From Collimonas arenae (GTDB lineage Bacteria > Pseudomonadota > Gammaproteobacteria > Burkholderiales > Burkholderiaceae_D), in contig NZ_CP009962.1 in assembly GCF_000786695.1 (NCBI RefSeq), positions 4,588,001 to 4,652,000 of the forward strand: a DNA stretch of 64,000 nt, given 5' to 3'. Positions within the stretch are counted from its first letter, which is position 1, and the number at the start of each line of letters is the position of its first letter. The notes below the pieces were generated by a model. The model ran no database searches and had not been told where the DNA came from. It saw only the letters and a list, made by a program, of their open reading frames with translations. Made by a program: the position numbers and the translations under genes. This document shows, in pieces, positions 1 to 8,260 of this stretch.

Positions 1-228
1 CGGTCCGTATTTTTGCGTCAGCCACACCGCCAGCCAGCCCTTGAAGCCATCGCCCAGCAAGGTCAGTGCAGCCGCCGATTTATTACCGCTGCGCAGTACG
101 TTGGTGGCGCCAGGATTATTGGAGCCATAAGTGCGCGGGTCTCCCAATCCGAACAGCTTGCTGGTGACGATGCCGAACGAAATCGAACCCAGCAGGTAGG
201 CGGCAATCACGAATAACAGTGTGTACAT
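1..228 (-). CDS. plsY: Glycerol-3-phosphate acyltransferase PlsY, N-terminal part
   Basis: This is the amino-terminal 76 codons of an inner-membrane acyltransferase; the gene runs off the left edge. PlsY transfers the acyl group from acyl phosphate to sn-glycerol-3-phosphate, the first step of phospholipid synthesis. Reading leftward from ATG at 228, the protein opens with a hydrophobic segment ([16 protein letters not shown]). It then shows the family motif [17 protein letters not shown] and the segment [11 protein letters not shown]. These match the first two cytoplasmic signature loops of PlsY. The match is strong, although only about 40 percent of the usual length (about 200 residues) is visible. 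plsC, which acts next in the pathway, lies far away at 58716. Confidence 0.93.
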   Translation of the reverse strand, partial: MYTLLFVIAAYLLGSISFGIVTSKLFGLGDPRTYGSNNPGATNVLRSGNKSAAALTLLGDGFKGWLAVWLTQKYGP

Positions 229-271
229 GCGTGTCTCTTTCTTTTTGTCTTAATCGATTTAAAGTTGATGC

Positions 272-757
272 TTATTCTTCCAGCGCACATTGGACTGCTT
301 TTGCCTGCAGCAGATCGACCACGATGTGCGGCGCCACCCCGATCAGGTAACCACGCCGGCCACCGTTAATATATATCTTCGGCAAGCTCAGGATGCTCTC
401 TTCTATATAGACGGGCAACTGCTTGCGCGTGGCAAAAGGCGAAGTCCCGCCGATCAGGTAGCCGGAATGACGGTTCGCCACCTCCGGTTTGCACGGCTCG
501 ACAGATTTATGGCCGGTTTGCCGCGCCAGATTCTTGGTCGACACTTTGCGGTCGCCGTGCATCAGGATGATCAGCGGCTTGGCCGCCTCATCCTGCATGA
601 CCAGCGTCTTCACCACATGATGCTCATCCACCCCCAGCGCACGCGCCGATACCGTGGTGCCGCCGTGTTCCTCATAGGGGTAGGGATGTTCGGAAAAGAG
701 CGCACCGTGCTTGCGCAGGAATTGCGTGGCCGGAGTCTCTGAAATATGTTTTGTCAT
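272..757 (-). CDS. ybaK: Cys-tRNA(Pro)/aminoacyl-tRNA deacylase, YbaK/EbsC family
   Basis: Predicted 161-residue trans-editing enzyme that hydrolyses mischarged aminoacyl-tRNA, typically Cys-tRNA(Pro). The frame is open further upstream to 886. The ATG at 757 is the natural start because it gives the family opening TPATQFL and the usual length near 160. The conserved lysine segment (VVKTLV), the GDRKVSTK stretch and the GGTSPFATRK loop fit the YbaK branch of the family. It stands alone on the minus strand between plsY and a small charged protein. The substrate is inferred from the family only; ProX-type or other editing deacylases are close relatives. Confidence 0.9.
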   Translation of the reverse strand: MTKHISETPATQFLRKHGALFSEHPYPYEEHGGTTVSARALGVDEHHVVKTLVMQDEAAKPLIILMHGDRKVSTKNLARQTGHKSVEPCKPEVANRHSGYLIGGTSPFATRKQLPVYIEESILSLPKIYINGGRRGYLIGVAPHIVVDLLQAKAVQCALEE

Positions 758-902
758 ACAGGAGATTTGAATGCAGCGCCTTTTATATAGAGGCGTCTGC
801 TTGCAAATGGTCTTTCGTAAAGCTGATACAGCGGCATCACGGATCGCGGCAGTGACTTGGTTCTGATCCGCTATCCCGAGGGTCAAGCCGCCATCGTCTC
901 GC

Positions 903-1133
903 TTAAGGCTGCTTCGGTTCGTCGCTCGCAGGTTCCCCTGCCGCAGGTTCGCCCGGCACAGGCTCTACACTTTCGTCCGCGCCTTCTTCAGCTTCGGCTT
1001 CAGTTTCGGAAGAAGAACCTTTCTCCAGCTTGCGCTTCAGCTTTTCTTCCTTCTTTTTTTTCTTTTCTAATTCCTTTTGCCGTTTTTCGTACTGAAAATT
1101 CGTTTTTGCCAATTGCGCCCCCTTAATAGACAT
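903..1133 (-). CDS. Small highly charged conserved hypothetical protein
   Basis: A 76-residue protein with a Lys/Glu-rich first half (QYEKRQKELEKKKKKEEKLKRK, probably a helical or coiled-coil segment) and an acidic, Pro/Glu-rich low-complexity tail. It has no signal peptide or membrane segment. The opening MSIKGAQLAKTNFQYEKRQ resembles small uncharacterised proteins I recall from betaproteobacteria, so I take it as real rather than a chance frame. No function can be assigned. It sits alone between ybaK and xerD on the same strand, with no obvious Shine-Dalgarno sequence. Confidence 0.6.
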   Translation of the reverse strand: MSIKGAQLAKTNFQYEKRQKELEKKKKKEEKLKRKLEKGSSSETEAEAEEGADESVEPVPGEPAAGEPASDEPKQP

Positions 1134-1251
1134 CTTGAATGATGTAGTACAGGATACAGGAGAATAATTGGAAAGACGCAGAATTCAATGGCTCGGCACA
1201 TTAACAAATCGCTCATTTTTCATTACTTAAAAGCAATTTTTTGAGTACATT

Positions 1252-2190
1252 CTAGCCGCGCGGATGATGTGCCGCATGCAAGGCTTTCAGACGCTCCCGC
1301 GCCACATGCGTATAAATCTGCGTGGTCGATATATCGGCATGTCCCAGCAATAGCTGCACAACGCGCAAGTCCGCGCCGTGATTCAACAGATGGGTGGCGA
1401 ATGCGTGGCGCAGGGTATGCGGCGACAACGGGGCGTTGATCACCGCCTTGGCAGCGTATTTCTTGATCAGGGTCCAGAACATCTGCCGCGTCATGGCGCC
1501 TCCGCGCGCCGTCACAAACAGGGCGTCATCCATCTGCCCATCCAGGATCTGGCCACGCGCGTCTTTCAGATAACGCACGATCCAGTTGCGCGCTTCTTCG
1601 CCAAATGGAAGCAAACGGGTTTTATTGCCCTTGCCGGTAATTCGCAAGACGCCTTCGTTCATGCCGACTTCCAGCGATTTCAACAGCACCAGCTCGGATA
1701 CGCGCAAACCGCTGGCGTACATCAGCTCCAGCATGGTGCGGTCACGCAGGCCGAGCGGCGTACTGACGTCAGGCGCCGCCAGCAGCGCCTCTACCTGCGC
1801 TTCCGACAATACCTTGGGAAAGCGCGGCGCCTGCTTGGCCGAACGCAGATGCAGGCAGGGATCGGTACTGATGCGATTTTGCCGCAGCGCCAGCAGATAG
1901 AATCGCTTCAGCACCGCCAGGCGGCGATTCGACGAAGTCGCCTTGCTGCTGTCGTGCTTGGCCAGGAAATAGGCGTTCAGATCGCCGGCCTGGACCGCAA
2001 ACAATGGCTTGTAGTCCGGCTGCTCCTGCAGCCACAGGGCAAACAAGGTCATGTCGCGCCGATAGGCTTCCAGCGAATTCTTGGCCAGGCCGTCTTCCAG
2101 CCACAAGCTATCGCAAAACTCGTCGATGGCGGTTTGATGTTCGGCGTTGAGCACTGGTCTGGCCTGGAGTTCGGCCTTGGATCTTCTCAC
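1252..2190 (-). CDS. xerD: Site-specific tyrosine recombinase XerD
   Basis: A 312-residue tyrosine recombinase that, with XerC, resolves chromosome dimers at dif. The N-terminal SAM-like core-binding domain (about residues 20-105) is followed by the catalytic domain. All catalytic positions are visible: Arg in SGLRVSE, Lys in TGKGNKTRLLPF, His-x-x-Arg in HTLRHAFATHLL, His in LLGHADIST and the nucleophile Tyr in TQIYTH. Length and spacing fit chromosomal XerD rather than a phage integrase, and no att site or tRNA is adjacent. The start overlaps the last 4 bases of ogt, so the two are translationally coupled. Confidence 0.94.
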   Translation of the reverse strand: MRRSKAELQARPVLNAEHQTAIDEFCDSLWLEDGLAKNSLEAYRRDMTLFALWLQEQPDYKPLFAVQAGDLNAYFLAKHDSSKATSSNRRLAVLKRFYLLALRQNRISTDPCLHLRSAKQAPRFPKVLSEAQVEALLAAPDVSTPLGLRDRTMLELMYASGLRVSELVLLKSLEVGMNEGVLRITGKGNKTRLLPFGEEARNWIVRYLKDARGQILDGQMDDALFVTARGGAMTRQMFWTLIKKYAAKAVINAPLSPHTLRHAFATHLLNHGADLRVVQLLLGHADISTTQIYTHVARERLKALHAAHHPRG

Positions 2191-2720
2191 AAGCCGGTCA
2201 CGCCTTCGTGCTGCAGCAGCCAGCGCTTGACCCGCAGATGAAAGCCGTCGGCATCATCGTGATGGGAAAAGCCGCCTATGCCGCCGGATGCGGTCACGCG
2301 ATGGCAGGGAATCACCAGCGGAAACCAGTTGGCGCCGCAAGCCTGGCCGACCGCGCGCGGCGCCGATTCGATCAGCTTGGCGACCTGGCCATAAGTGAGA
2401 ATTTCGCCGCGCGGTATGGCAGAAATCGCTTTCCACACTCTGTGCTGAAAAGCGGTGCCAAGAGGCGCTAACGGCAGGTCGAAGCGAAAATCAGGTTGTG
2501 CGAAATAACGACAAACCTGCTCGGCCACCCGTGCAGACAAGGCGTCGCTGGCATCTTTTTCGTGGAATGAGGGAGGCAGATAGACCAGTTCGCGCAACAG
2601 GCCGGCGTCGGTACGGATGCCGACCGCACCGAATGGCGCGGCGACCACGGCAGTGAAATGCTGGGCAGGCAACTGACCGCCGGCTACGCGCTTAAGCGGA
2701 CTATCAGAGATTATATTCAT
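2187..2720 (-). CDS. ogt: Methylated-DNA-protein-cysteine methyltransferase
   Basis: A 177-residue DNA repair protein that removes alkyl groups from O6-alkylguanine by irreversible transfer to its own cysteine. The active-site motif PCHRV is present in the context FPLVIPCHRVTASGGIGG. The preceding wing-helix segment (GEILTYGQVAKLI) and Arg finger region (APRAVGQACGAN) are in the usual order. The N-terminal domain is short, as in Ogt rather than Ada. It overlaps the following xerD by 4 bases (ATGA junction), forming a two-gene unit. A Rho-independent-type hairpin lies just upstream of the start at 2732-2762, so the ogt promoter should lie between 2721 and that hairpin, or transcription must read through it. 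Confidence 0.93.
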   Translation of the reverse strand: MNIISDSPLKRVAGGQLPAQHFTAVVAAPFGAVGIRTDAGLLRELVYLPPSFHEKDASDALSARVAEQVCRYFAQPDFRFDLPLAPLGTAFQHRVWKAISAIPRGEILTYGQVAKLIESAPRAVGQACGANWFPLVIPCHRVTASGGIGGFSHHDDADGFHLRVKRWLLQHEGVTGL

Positions 2721-2731
2721 ACCGCTAGCAT

Positions 2732-2762
2732 AAAATAAAAAAGGCGCATCTGTCGATGCGCC
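2732..2762 (-). terminator. Hairpin terminator reading leftward, upstream of ogt
   Basis: A perfect 8-bp stem (GGCGCATC, loop TGTC, GATGCGCC; 2743-2762) is followed on the minus strand by a T-rich run (the A-run 2732-2742 on the plus strand). It would end a leftward transcript coming from the apparently gene-free stretch 2763-3060, which is why I flag a possible small RNA there. Confidence 0.65.
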
Positions 2763-3120
2763 TCAAATTACTCCGTGTGCAATCCCGGCTGTTTATACAG
2801 CTTCATTTGGATCGCACTGTCTCCTCAGTATCCCCGGTATCAATACCGTTCTTATGCACCACCACCTGTAACTCTGTAATTCAAGCGCGTTGCCGCTTTT
2901 TCTGCTGCTTAAAAAATCCGAATCCTGTGCCACATAAAACTACCGCACGACAAAAAACCTGAAACCAGATCAAGCGGACACAACCGCTGGTTTTTTATTC
3001 TGCAATGTCAAATTGTGGTCGCACTGTAACAGGTGTTACCCGGATTTAACAAATAATTTATATGAATCATTTTGGCTAAACAACATAGGTTTACACTAAA
3101 GCCTTATCAAATTATTCAAG
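2763..3120. other. Gene-poor interval, possible small RNA between opposed terminators
   Basis: No convincing protein gene. A plus-strand frame of 68 codons (2756-2962) starts inside the hairpin above and lacks a ribosome site, so I do not accept it. The stretch is bounded by a leftward terminator (2732-2762) and a rightward one (2962-2996), as expected for a short unannotated transcript in either direction. It also holds the inverted repeat GTAACA-GG-TGTTAC (3026-3039). Confidence 0.35.
2962..2996 (+). terminator. Hairpin with T-run, rightward
   Basis: AGCGG (2973-2977) pairs with CCGCT (2984-2988). Beyond an unpaired internal stretch, AAACC (2962-2966) pairs with GGTTT (2989-2993), and a run of T follows to 2996. 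A-rich sequence on the left side makes weak bidirectional use possible. Confidence 0.5.
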
Positions 3121-3142
3121 TTAATTTCCACATGGAAATTAA
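3121..3142. promoter_or_regulatory. 22-bp palindrome, candidate operator before the AEC transporter
   Basis: TTAATTTCCA (3121-3130), CA, TGGAAATTAA (3133-3142) is a perfect inverted repeat 76 bases before the transporter start. It could be an operator for an unlinked regulator or a stem in the leader RNA. Confidence 0.45.
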
Positions 3143-3174
3143 TGACAGCGCAACCATTGGACATTCACCTGTCC

Positions 3175-3197
3175 CGCTCCTGAACCGGAGCGTTTTT
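3175..3197 (+). terminator. Terminator-like hairpin in the leader of the AEC gene
   Basis: CGCTCC, loop TGAACC, GGAGCG, then five T (3175-3197), ending 20 bases before the start codon at 3218. It either ends an upstream transcript or acts as an attenuator for the transporter gene. Confidence 0.5.
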
Positions 3198-3217
3198 CTT
3201 CCAATATCCGCCACGCT

Positions 3218-4111
3218 ATGTATATCGTCAACCTGTTACTTCCCGATTTTTCTTTGATATTGCTGGGAACGGTTTTGTACCGTATTAGCAACTGGGAAAG
3301 CGCATTCTGGACCGGGGCGGAAAAGCTGGTGTATTTCCTGCTCTTCCCCGCTTTGCTTTTTTATTCCACTGCCCGCACCCCGCTCAGCTTCGACACCAGC
3401 GGCAAGATGCTAGCGGTAGGCATGTGCGCACTGTCCGGCGCCATCATCCTGACCTGGCTGGGCAAGCCATGGATCAAGGCCGCGCCGATGGATTATGAAT
3501 CCGGCATGCAAACCAGCTACCGCTTCAATTCCTATATGGCGCTGGCTTTGGCGGCGCGGCTGGGCGGCGAGCAGGCCACCGGCATGATGGCCATGCTGAT
3601 CGGCTTTGGCGTGCCCTTGTGTAACCTGGCGGCGGTGCATGCGCTGGCGCACAAGAGCGGCGGCCTGTTCAAGGAGCTGGCGCGCAATCCGCTGCTCATC
3701 GCCACCGCCTGTGGCTTACTGTACAGTTTATGCGGCTTGCCCATGCCGGAAGTCGCCGGCGCTGTGCTGTCGCGGCTGGGCAACGCTGCACTGGCGCTGG
3801 GCTTGCTGCTGGTTGGCGCGGGTTTGCGCCTGAGCGGCATCCATCAAGCCAAGGGACTATCGGCGTATTTCCTGATGATCAAACTGATGGCGGTACCCGC
3901 CATGGCCTGGCTGCTGGGACAATGGGCAGGCCTGGCGCCAGCGCAGTTGCAGATCGTCGTGCTGTTTTGCGCCCTGCCTACCGCCTCCAGCGCCTATATC
4001 CTGGCAGCCCGCATGGGTGGCAACGGTCCTTTGGTAGCAGTCTTGATTTCAGTCGGCACCATGTTGTCAGCCTTGACCTTGCCGTTCTGGCTGTGGATGC
4101 TGCAGCACTAA
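3218..4111 (+). CDS. AEC (auxin efflux carrier) family transporter
   Basis: A 297-residue, very hydrophobic inner-membrane protein with about eight to ten membrane segments in the N-terminal and C-terminal halves typical of the AEC/bile-acid-sodium-symporter-like fold. Recognisable features are the N-terminal LLLPDFSLILLGTVLYR, the central Asn/Arg-containing segment TSYRFNSYMALALA and the LLVGAGLRL segment of the second half. Bacterial AEC carriers export or import small organic acids such as malate, but the substrate cannot be read from the sequence. The gene stands alone, converging on queG with a 12-base gap. Its leader carries a palindrome and a terminator-like hairpin (3121-3197), which suggests regulation. 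Confidence 0.85.
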   Translation: MYIVNLLLPDFSLILLGTVLYRISNWESAFWTGAEKLVYFLLFPALLFYSTARTPLSFDTSGKMLAVGMCALSGAIILTWLGKPWIKAAPMDYESGMQTSYRFNSYMALALAARLGGEQATGMMAMLIGFGVPLCNLAAVHALAHKSGGLFKELARNPLLIATACGLLYSLCGLPMPEVAGAVLSRLGNAALALGLLLVGAGLRLSGIHQAKGLSAYFLMIKLMAVPAMAWLLGQWAGLAPAQLQIVVLFCALPTASSAYILAARMGGNGPLVAVLISVGTMLSALTLPFWLWMLQH

Positions 4112-4123
4112 GCGGCTTCAGCA

Positions 4124-5278
4124 CTAGGCCGGACCGACGCCATGCTGCTGCAAGGCCCAAGCCACGTGCTCTCGCACCAGCTCTGACGGATCGTCGCTGC
4201 GCGACTGTAGCGCGGCGATGATGTCCGGCGAGCTAACGCCCGCAGCGGCAGTGTTGCCGAGACCAACCGCTATATTGCGCAACCAGCGCTGATGGCCGAT
4301 GCGGCGGATCGGGCTACCTTCCATGCGGCTGTTGAATTGCTCTTCGGTCCAACTGAACAACTCCACCAGCGTGGCCTGGTCAAGACCGTTACGCACATCG
4401 AAATCGCCCAGCGCAGATGGCTGCGCAAATTTGTTCCAAGGACAAAACAGCTGGCAATCGTCGCAGCCGTAAACGCGGTTGCCGATAAGGGGCCGCAGTT
4501 CGAGCGGAATGCTGCCTTTGAGTTCGATCGTCAGATAAGAGATGCAACGGCGCGCATCAAGCTTGTAAGGCCCGACTATCGCCTCGGTCGGGCAGACATC
4601 GATGCACGCGCTGCATTGCCCGCAATGGGAACTGGTGGCCTGGTCGACCGGCAACGGCAAGTCGGTCAGGATTTCGCCGAGAAAGAAGAATGAGCCGGCT
4701 TCGCGATTCAGCAGCAAGGTATGCTTGCCGCGCCAGCCGAGGCCGGCTTTCTGCGCCAGCGCCACCTCCATCACCGGCGCCGAATCGGTAAACACCCGAT
4801 AGCCGAATTCGCCGATTTCGGCCTTGATGCGGTCCGCCAGTTGCTGCAGCCGCGAACGGATGACCTTGTGATAGTCGCGGCCACGGGCGTATAGCGACAC
4901 CGTCGCCATGCCCGCAGCCGCAGGATCGAGCCGCGCTTGCTCAAGCGGACGCCATTCACCCGGCGCATCCTGGAAGGCGCGCGGCAGATAATCCATCCGT
5001 ACTGCAATCGCCCGGATCGTCCCCGGCACCAATTCGGCAGGCCGGGCGCGCTTCATTCCGTGCGCTGCCATATAATCCATCTCACCGTGATAGCCGAGCG
5101 CCAGCCACGCCTGGAATCCAGCCTCTTGCTCGGTCAGGTCGACGTCGCTGATACGGATATCGGCAAAACCGAGCTCACGCCCCCAGGCCTTGATAGTGGT
5201 GGCGAGCGCCGCCAGATCGGGATCCGGCGCGTTTTGTTGCGAATTTTGCTGCATAAGGTGCTGCTGTGAGACTGCCAT
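4124..5278 (-). CDS. queG: Epoxyqueuosine reductase QueG
   Basis: A 384-residue cobalamin- and iron-sulphur-dependent enzyme that reduces epoxyqueuosine to queuosine in the wobble position of tRNAs. The ferredoxin-like domain shows two four-cysteine clusters, in the segments HCGQCSACIDVCP, RRCIS and GCDDCQLFCP. The N-terminal part carries the conserved VDLTEQ...WLALGYHGEMDYM block, and the C-terminal part is a HEAT-like tail ending in a region of PSELVREHVAWAL. A second in-frame Met lies at 5254. The gene is divergent from tsaE across 57 bases. The two are tRNA-modification genes of different pathways, and such a divergent pair is common in this group. Confidence 0.94.
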   Translation of the reverse strand: MAVSQQHLMQQNSQQNAPDPDLAALATTIKAWGRELGFADIRISDVDLTEQEAGFQAWLALGYHGEMDYMAAHGMKRARPAELVPGTIRAIAVRMDYLPRAFQDAPGEWRPLEQARLDPAAAGMATVSLYARGRDYHKVIRSRLQQLADRIKAEIGEFGYRVFTDSAPVMEVALAQKAGLGWRGKHTLLLNREAGSFFFLGEILTDLPLPVDQATSSHCGQCSACIDVCPTEAIVGPYKLDARRCISYLTIELKGSIPLELRPLIGNRVYGCDDCQLFCPWNKFAQPSALGDFDVRNGLDQATLVELFSWTEEQFNSRMEGSPIRRIGHQRWLRNIAVGLGNTAAAGVSSPDIIAALQSRSDDPSELVREHVAWALQQHGVGPA

Positions 5279-5335
5279 GGCCGGTGCGATTCAAAAAGAC
5301 ACGAACGAATTTACTATAGAGGACTATGTAACGAG

Positions 5336-5830
5336 ATGTCGCATTTTACAACCCACCTGCATGATGAAGCCGGCACCAATGCATTGGGTGCTGCCTTGGC
5401 CCGCGCCTTGCTGCCCGGCATGGCGATCCATTTACATGGTGATCTCGGCGCCGGCAAGACCGCGCTGACGCGGGCTTTGTTGCATGCCGCCGGTTACCAG
5501 GGCCATGTAAAAAGCCCGACTTACACCTTGGTGGAACCTTATTCCATCCAGATAGACAAACACAGCGTCGAAGTAATGCACTTCGACCTGTATCGGATGG
5601 CCAGTCCGGATGAATTCCTGGAAGCCGGTTTTCGCGAATATTTCAACCAAAGCACCATCTGTATCGTCGAATGGCCGGAAAAAGCCGCCGCAGCGTTGCC
5701 GCCACCCGACATCAACGTATTACTCAGCGTTTCCAGTGTTTCCGACAAGGGACGTGATGTAGAATTGCAGGCGTTATCTGATAAGGGTAGTCAATGTCTC
5801 GCTCGACTGAAATTTGCTCCAAACCTCTAA
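5336..5830 (+). CDS. tsaE: tRNA threonylcarbamoyladenosine biosynthesis ATPase TsaE
   Basis: A 164-residue P-loop ATPase that works with TsaB and TsaD in making t6A37 in tRNAs decoding ANN codons. The Walker A is GDLGAGKTALTRALL, the family block SPTYTLVEPY follows, and a Walker B-like MHFDLYR segment precedes the EFLEAGFREYF region. VEWPEKA near residue 118 is the usual C-terminal signature. Its last 37 bases overlap the start of the amidase gene. The tsaE-amiC order is widespread in proteobacteria and indicates co-transcription. Confidence 0.94.
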   Translation: MSHFTTHLHDEAGTNALGAALARALLPGMAIHLHGDLGAGKTALTRALLHAAGYQGHVKSPTYTLVEPYSIQIDKHSVEVMHFDLYRMASPDEFLEAGFREYFNQSTICIVEWPEKAAAALPPPDINVLLSVSSVSDKGRDVELQALSDKGSQCLARLKFAPNL

Positions 5831-7155
5831 AATCGAAGACCCGCCGCACTGTGCTAAAAGCGGGGGGGACCCTGCTCATTTCGGTGCTGGTGCCAAGCGT
5901 GGCTCGGGCCGCACAAATTGTCGCAGTACGGGTCTGGCCGGCGGATGACTACACCCGCGTCACCCTGGAAAACGACTCGGATCTGAAAACCAGCCATTTC
6001 GTGGTGCAAAACCCGGATCGCATGGTCGTCGACATCGAAGGCATCGAACTCAACTCAACCCTGAAAGAGCTGGTCGCCAAGATCCAGCCTAACGATCCCT
6101 ATATCAAGCAAGTCCGCGTCGGCCAGAACCGCCCGGGTGTGGTGCGGCTGGTGTTTGACCTCAAGGAAGAAGTCAAACCCCAGGTATTCACCCTGCCGCC
6201 GGTAGCCGGCTACCAGCACCGCTTGGTGTTTGACTTGTATCCGGTCAACCCGCCCGACCCAATCGCAATGATGATCGAAAAAGGCGAATGGCCCTCTTCC
6301 ACTCCGGGGGAAGTTACGCCACCGGTTGCGCAAACCAAACCCGATCCCAAGCCTGCGCCGACGCTGCAACCACAGCCGCAACCGCAGCCGGATCAATCAC
6401 AAATCGCCCGCAACGATCCCAAGCCTGAACGCAGCTCGAACCTGACCCGCATGATCACCATCGCGCTGGATCCCGGCCATGGCGGCGAAGATCCGGGCGC
6501 GACCGGCAGCGGCGGCAATCATGAAAAACACGTGGTGCTGTCGATCGCCAAACGCCTCAAGGCGCGCATTGAACAACAGCCCAACATGCGGGTCATGCTG
6601 ACGCGCGATGCCGATTTCTTCGTGCCGCTCGGCGTGCGTGTGCAAAAAGCCCGCAAGGTACAAGCCGACCTGTTCGTCTCCATCCACGCAGATGCGTTTG
6701 TGACGCCGTCTGCACGCGGCTCGTCGGTGTTTGCCCTGTCAGAGAAAGGCGCCAGCTCAACCGCAGCGCGCTGGCTCGCCAACAAGGAGAATTCGGCCGA
6801 CATGATCGGCGGCATCAACATCAAGAGCCATGACCGCCAGCTGGCCAGCGTCTTGCTCGATTTATCGACCACGGCGCAGATCAGCGACAGCATGAAACTG
6901 GGCGGCGCGGTATTGGGCGAAATCGGCGGCATCAACAAATTGCACAAGGGTTCAGTGGAACAAGCCGGCTTTGCGGTGCTGAAGGCGCCTGATATTCCGA
7001 GCATCCTGATCGAGACAGCCTTCATTTCCAATCCGGAAGAAGAAGCCAAGCTGACCGACAATGCCTATCAGGACCAGATGGCGGATGCGATCCTGAAGGG
7101 CATCAAGAAGTACTTTGCCCACAATCCGCCGCTGGCGAGGAATGTCCTCACCTGA
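5794..7155 (+). CDS. amiC: N-acetylmuramoyl-L-alanine amidase, AmiC type
   Basis: A 453-residue periplasmic cell-wall hydrolase that cleaves the amide bond between MurNAc and the stem peptide during daughter-cell separation. The N-terminus has a twin-arginine-like signal (KTRRTVLKAGG, hydrophobic stretch, then ARA). An AMIN domain (about residues 40-150, septal targeting) and a Pro/Gln-rich linker (about 185-220) follow. The zinc amidase_3 domain comes last: first His in LDPGHGGEDPG, a Glu in the NHEKHVVL region, His in VSIHADAF and the catalytic Glu in ILIETAFISN. The start overlaps tsaE by 37 bases. A strong bidirectional terminator follows at 7195-7236. Confidence 0.93.
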   Translation: MSRSTEICSKPLKSKTRRTVLKAGGTLLISVLVPSVARAAQIVAVRVWPADDYTRVTLENDSDLKTSHFVVQNPDRMVVDIEGIELNSTLKELVAKIQPNDPYIKQVRVGQNRPGVVRLVFDLKEEVKPQVFTLPPVAGYQHRLVFDLYPVNPPDPIAMMIEKGEWPSSTPGEVTPPVAQTKPDPKPAPTLQPQPQPQPDQSQIARNDPKPERSSNLTRMITIALDPGHGGEDPGATGSGGNHEKHVVLSIAKRLKARIEQQPNMRVMLTRDADFFVPLGVRVQKARKVQADLFVSIHADAFVTPSARGSSVFALSEKGASSTAARWLANKENSADMIGGINIKSHDRQLASVLLDLSTTAQISDSMKLGGAVLGEIGGINKLHKGSVEQAGFAVLKAPDIPSILIETAFISNPEEEAKLTDNAYQDQMADAILKGIKKYFAHNPPLARNVLT

Positions 7156-7194
7156 GGTGCAAACCAAAAACTCAAGAAAACGTAGCATTAAAAC

Positions 7195-7236
7195 AAGAAG
7201 GGCTGGCTGCAAGATATGCAGCCAGCCCTTCTTTTA
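7195..7236. terminator. Strong bidirectional terminator between amiC and dedA
   Basis: A perfect 17-bp stem (7195-7211 with 7217-7233, loop AGATA), with A-rich sequence before it and T-rich sequence after it. It lies between convergent genes and can serve both. Confidence 0.85.
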
Positions 7237-7263
7237 TTCCGCTTTAGAATTACGCCGATCGAC

Positions 7264-7908
7264 TCAGGCGCCGCGCATCTTCTTGTAGAACTTCCACAGA
7301 CCGCCCAGCGCCACCGGCACGACTGCCGCGCCAACCCCTATCAGCACGATCGTGTTGAGGTGATCACGGATGACAGGAATATTGCCAAAGAAATAGCCGG
7401 CGGACACCAGGCCAACCACCCAGGCTAGCGCGCCGATAATATTAAAAAACTGGAATTTGGAAAACGTCATTTCCGACACCCCCGCCACAAACGGCGCGAA
7501 AGTGCGCACGATCGGCACGAAACGCGACAGGATAATGGTCTTGCCGCCGTGGTGCTCATAGAACGCATGGGTCTTTTGCAAGGCGTTCTTGTCCAGCCAG
7601 CGATAGTCGTGGGTATAGACCTTATGCCCGATCAGGCTGCCGATCCAGTAATTCAGCGTGTTGCCGGTAGTCGCCGCAATGAGCAGCAATGCCATCAGCA
7701 GCCAGATATTCATCTCGCCGGTCGCACAAAACGCACCGCCGATGAACAGCAAGGTATCGCCGGGCAGGAACGGGAATACCACCAGGCCTGTTTCGCAAAA
7801 CACGATCAGGAATAGCACCATGTACACCAACGTGCCGTATTCCCGAATCAGGAACCCCAGGGATTTATCGACATGCAGGATGATGTCGACGAATTGCATA
7901 AAGTCCAT
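7264..7908 (-). CDS. DedA family membrane protein
   Basis: A 214-residue inner-membrane protein of the DedA/VTT superfamily, now linked to lipid flipping and membrane homeostasis. The family hallmark ETGLVVFPFLPGDTLLF (about residues 39-55) and the Arg-containing reentrant segment SRFVPIVRTFAPFVAG (about 130-145) are clear. The C-terminus ends in a basic tail (KFYKKMRGA). It is transcribed alone and leftward. E. coli has several DedA paralogues (YqjA, YghB, DedA), and I cannot say which one this equals. Confidence 0.9.
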   Translation of the reverse strand: MDFMQFVDIILHVDKSLGFLIREYGTLVYMVLFLIVFCETGLVVFPFLPGDTLLFIGGAFCATGEMNIWLLMALLLIAATTGNTLNYWIGSLIGHKVYTHDYRWLDKNALQKTHAFYEHHGGKTIILSRFVPIVRTFAPFVAGVSEMTFSKFQFFNIIGALAWVVGLVSAGYFFGNIPVIRDHLNTIVLIGVGAAVVPVALGGLWKFYKKMRGA

Positions 7909-8260
7909 AAACCTAGATTCCTCAGTTGACCGCTATTTATAATGGAAAGTCTTATGCACACTGACTTTCTTTTGTTGAATAAAGTTCACCAAACCGGGTG
8001 AAAATGCTGTCGGCGCGTTGATCGTTTCACACCCGTCTCACCGAGGAATCCAGGCCGATTATTCCTCAGGTAGCGCCGGAATAATACACTACCGAAGACG
8101 GCAAAATGACAGATTCGGCAATTGTTTGTCCCGGCAAACGCCATGATGACAGCGAGCATGTGCTTAGGCGCTTTGTCTCTTTGTTGCTTTGTCCCTTTAT
8201 CACATTGTCTCTTTATACAGCAGCCGGGAGCTGGCAGTCCGGCTTCGGTATAATCGCTGC
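7909..8260. other. Divergent promoter region between dedA and mutL
   Basis: About 350 bases without a credible gene. The part before mutL contains a pyrimidine-rich run with repeated TTTGTC(C/T)CTTT units (about 8172-8216). A TATAAT box lies only 6 bases before the mutL start codon. Confidence 0.5.
8249..8254 (+). promoter_or_regulatory. Consensus -10 box immediately before mutL
   Basis: TATAAT at 8249-8254. A start point 6-8 bases downstream would fall on or next to the ATG at 8261, and no Shine-Dalgarno sequence is visible, so a leaderless mRNA is possible. No good -35 hexamer is present at 17 bases. Confidence 0.4.

Noticed and set aside
1378..2241. 287-codon plus-strand frame opposite xerD and ogt
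   Set aside because: xerD and ogt show all their catalytic motifs on the other strand, so this is a shadow frame.
2756..2962. 68-codon plus-strand frame between two terminators
   Set aside because: It starts inside a terminator hairpin without a ribosome site and its residue composition is not protein-like.
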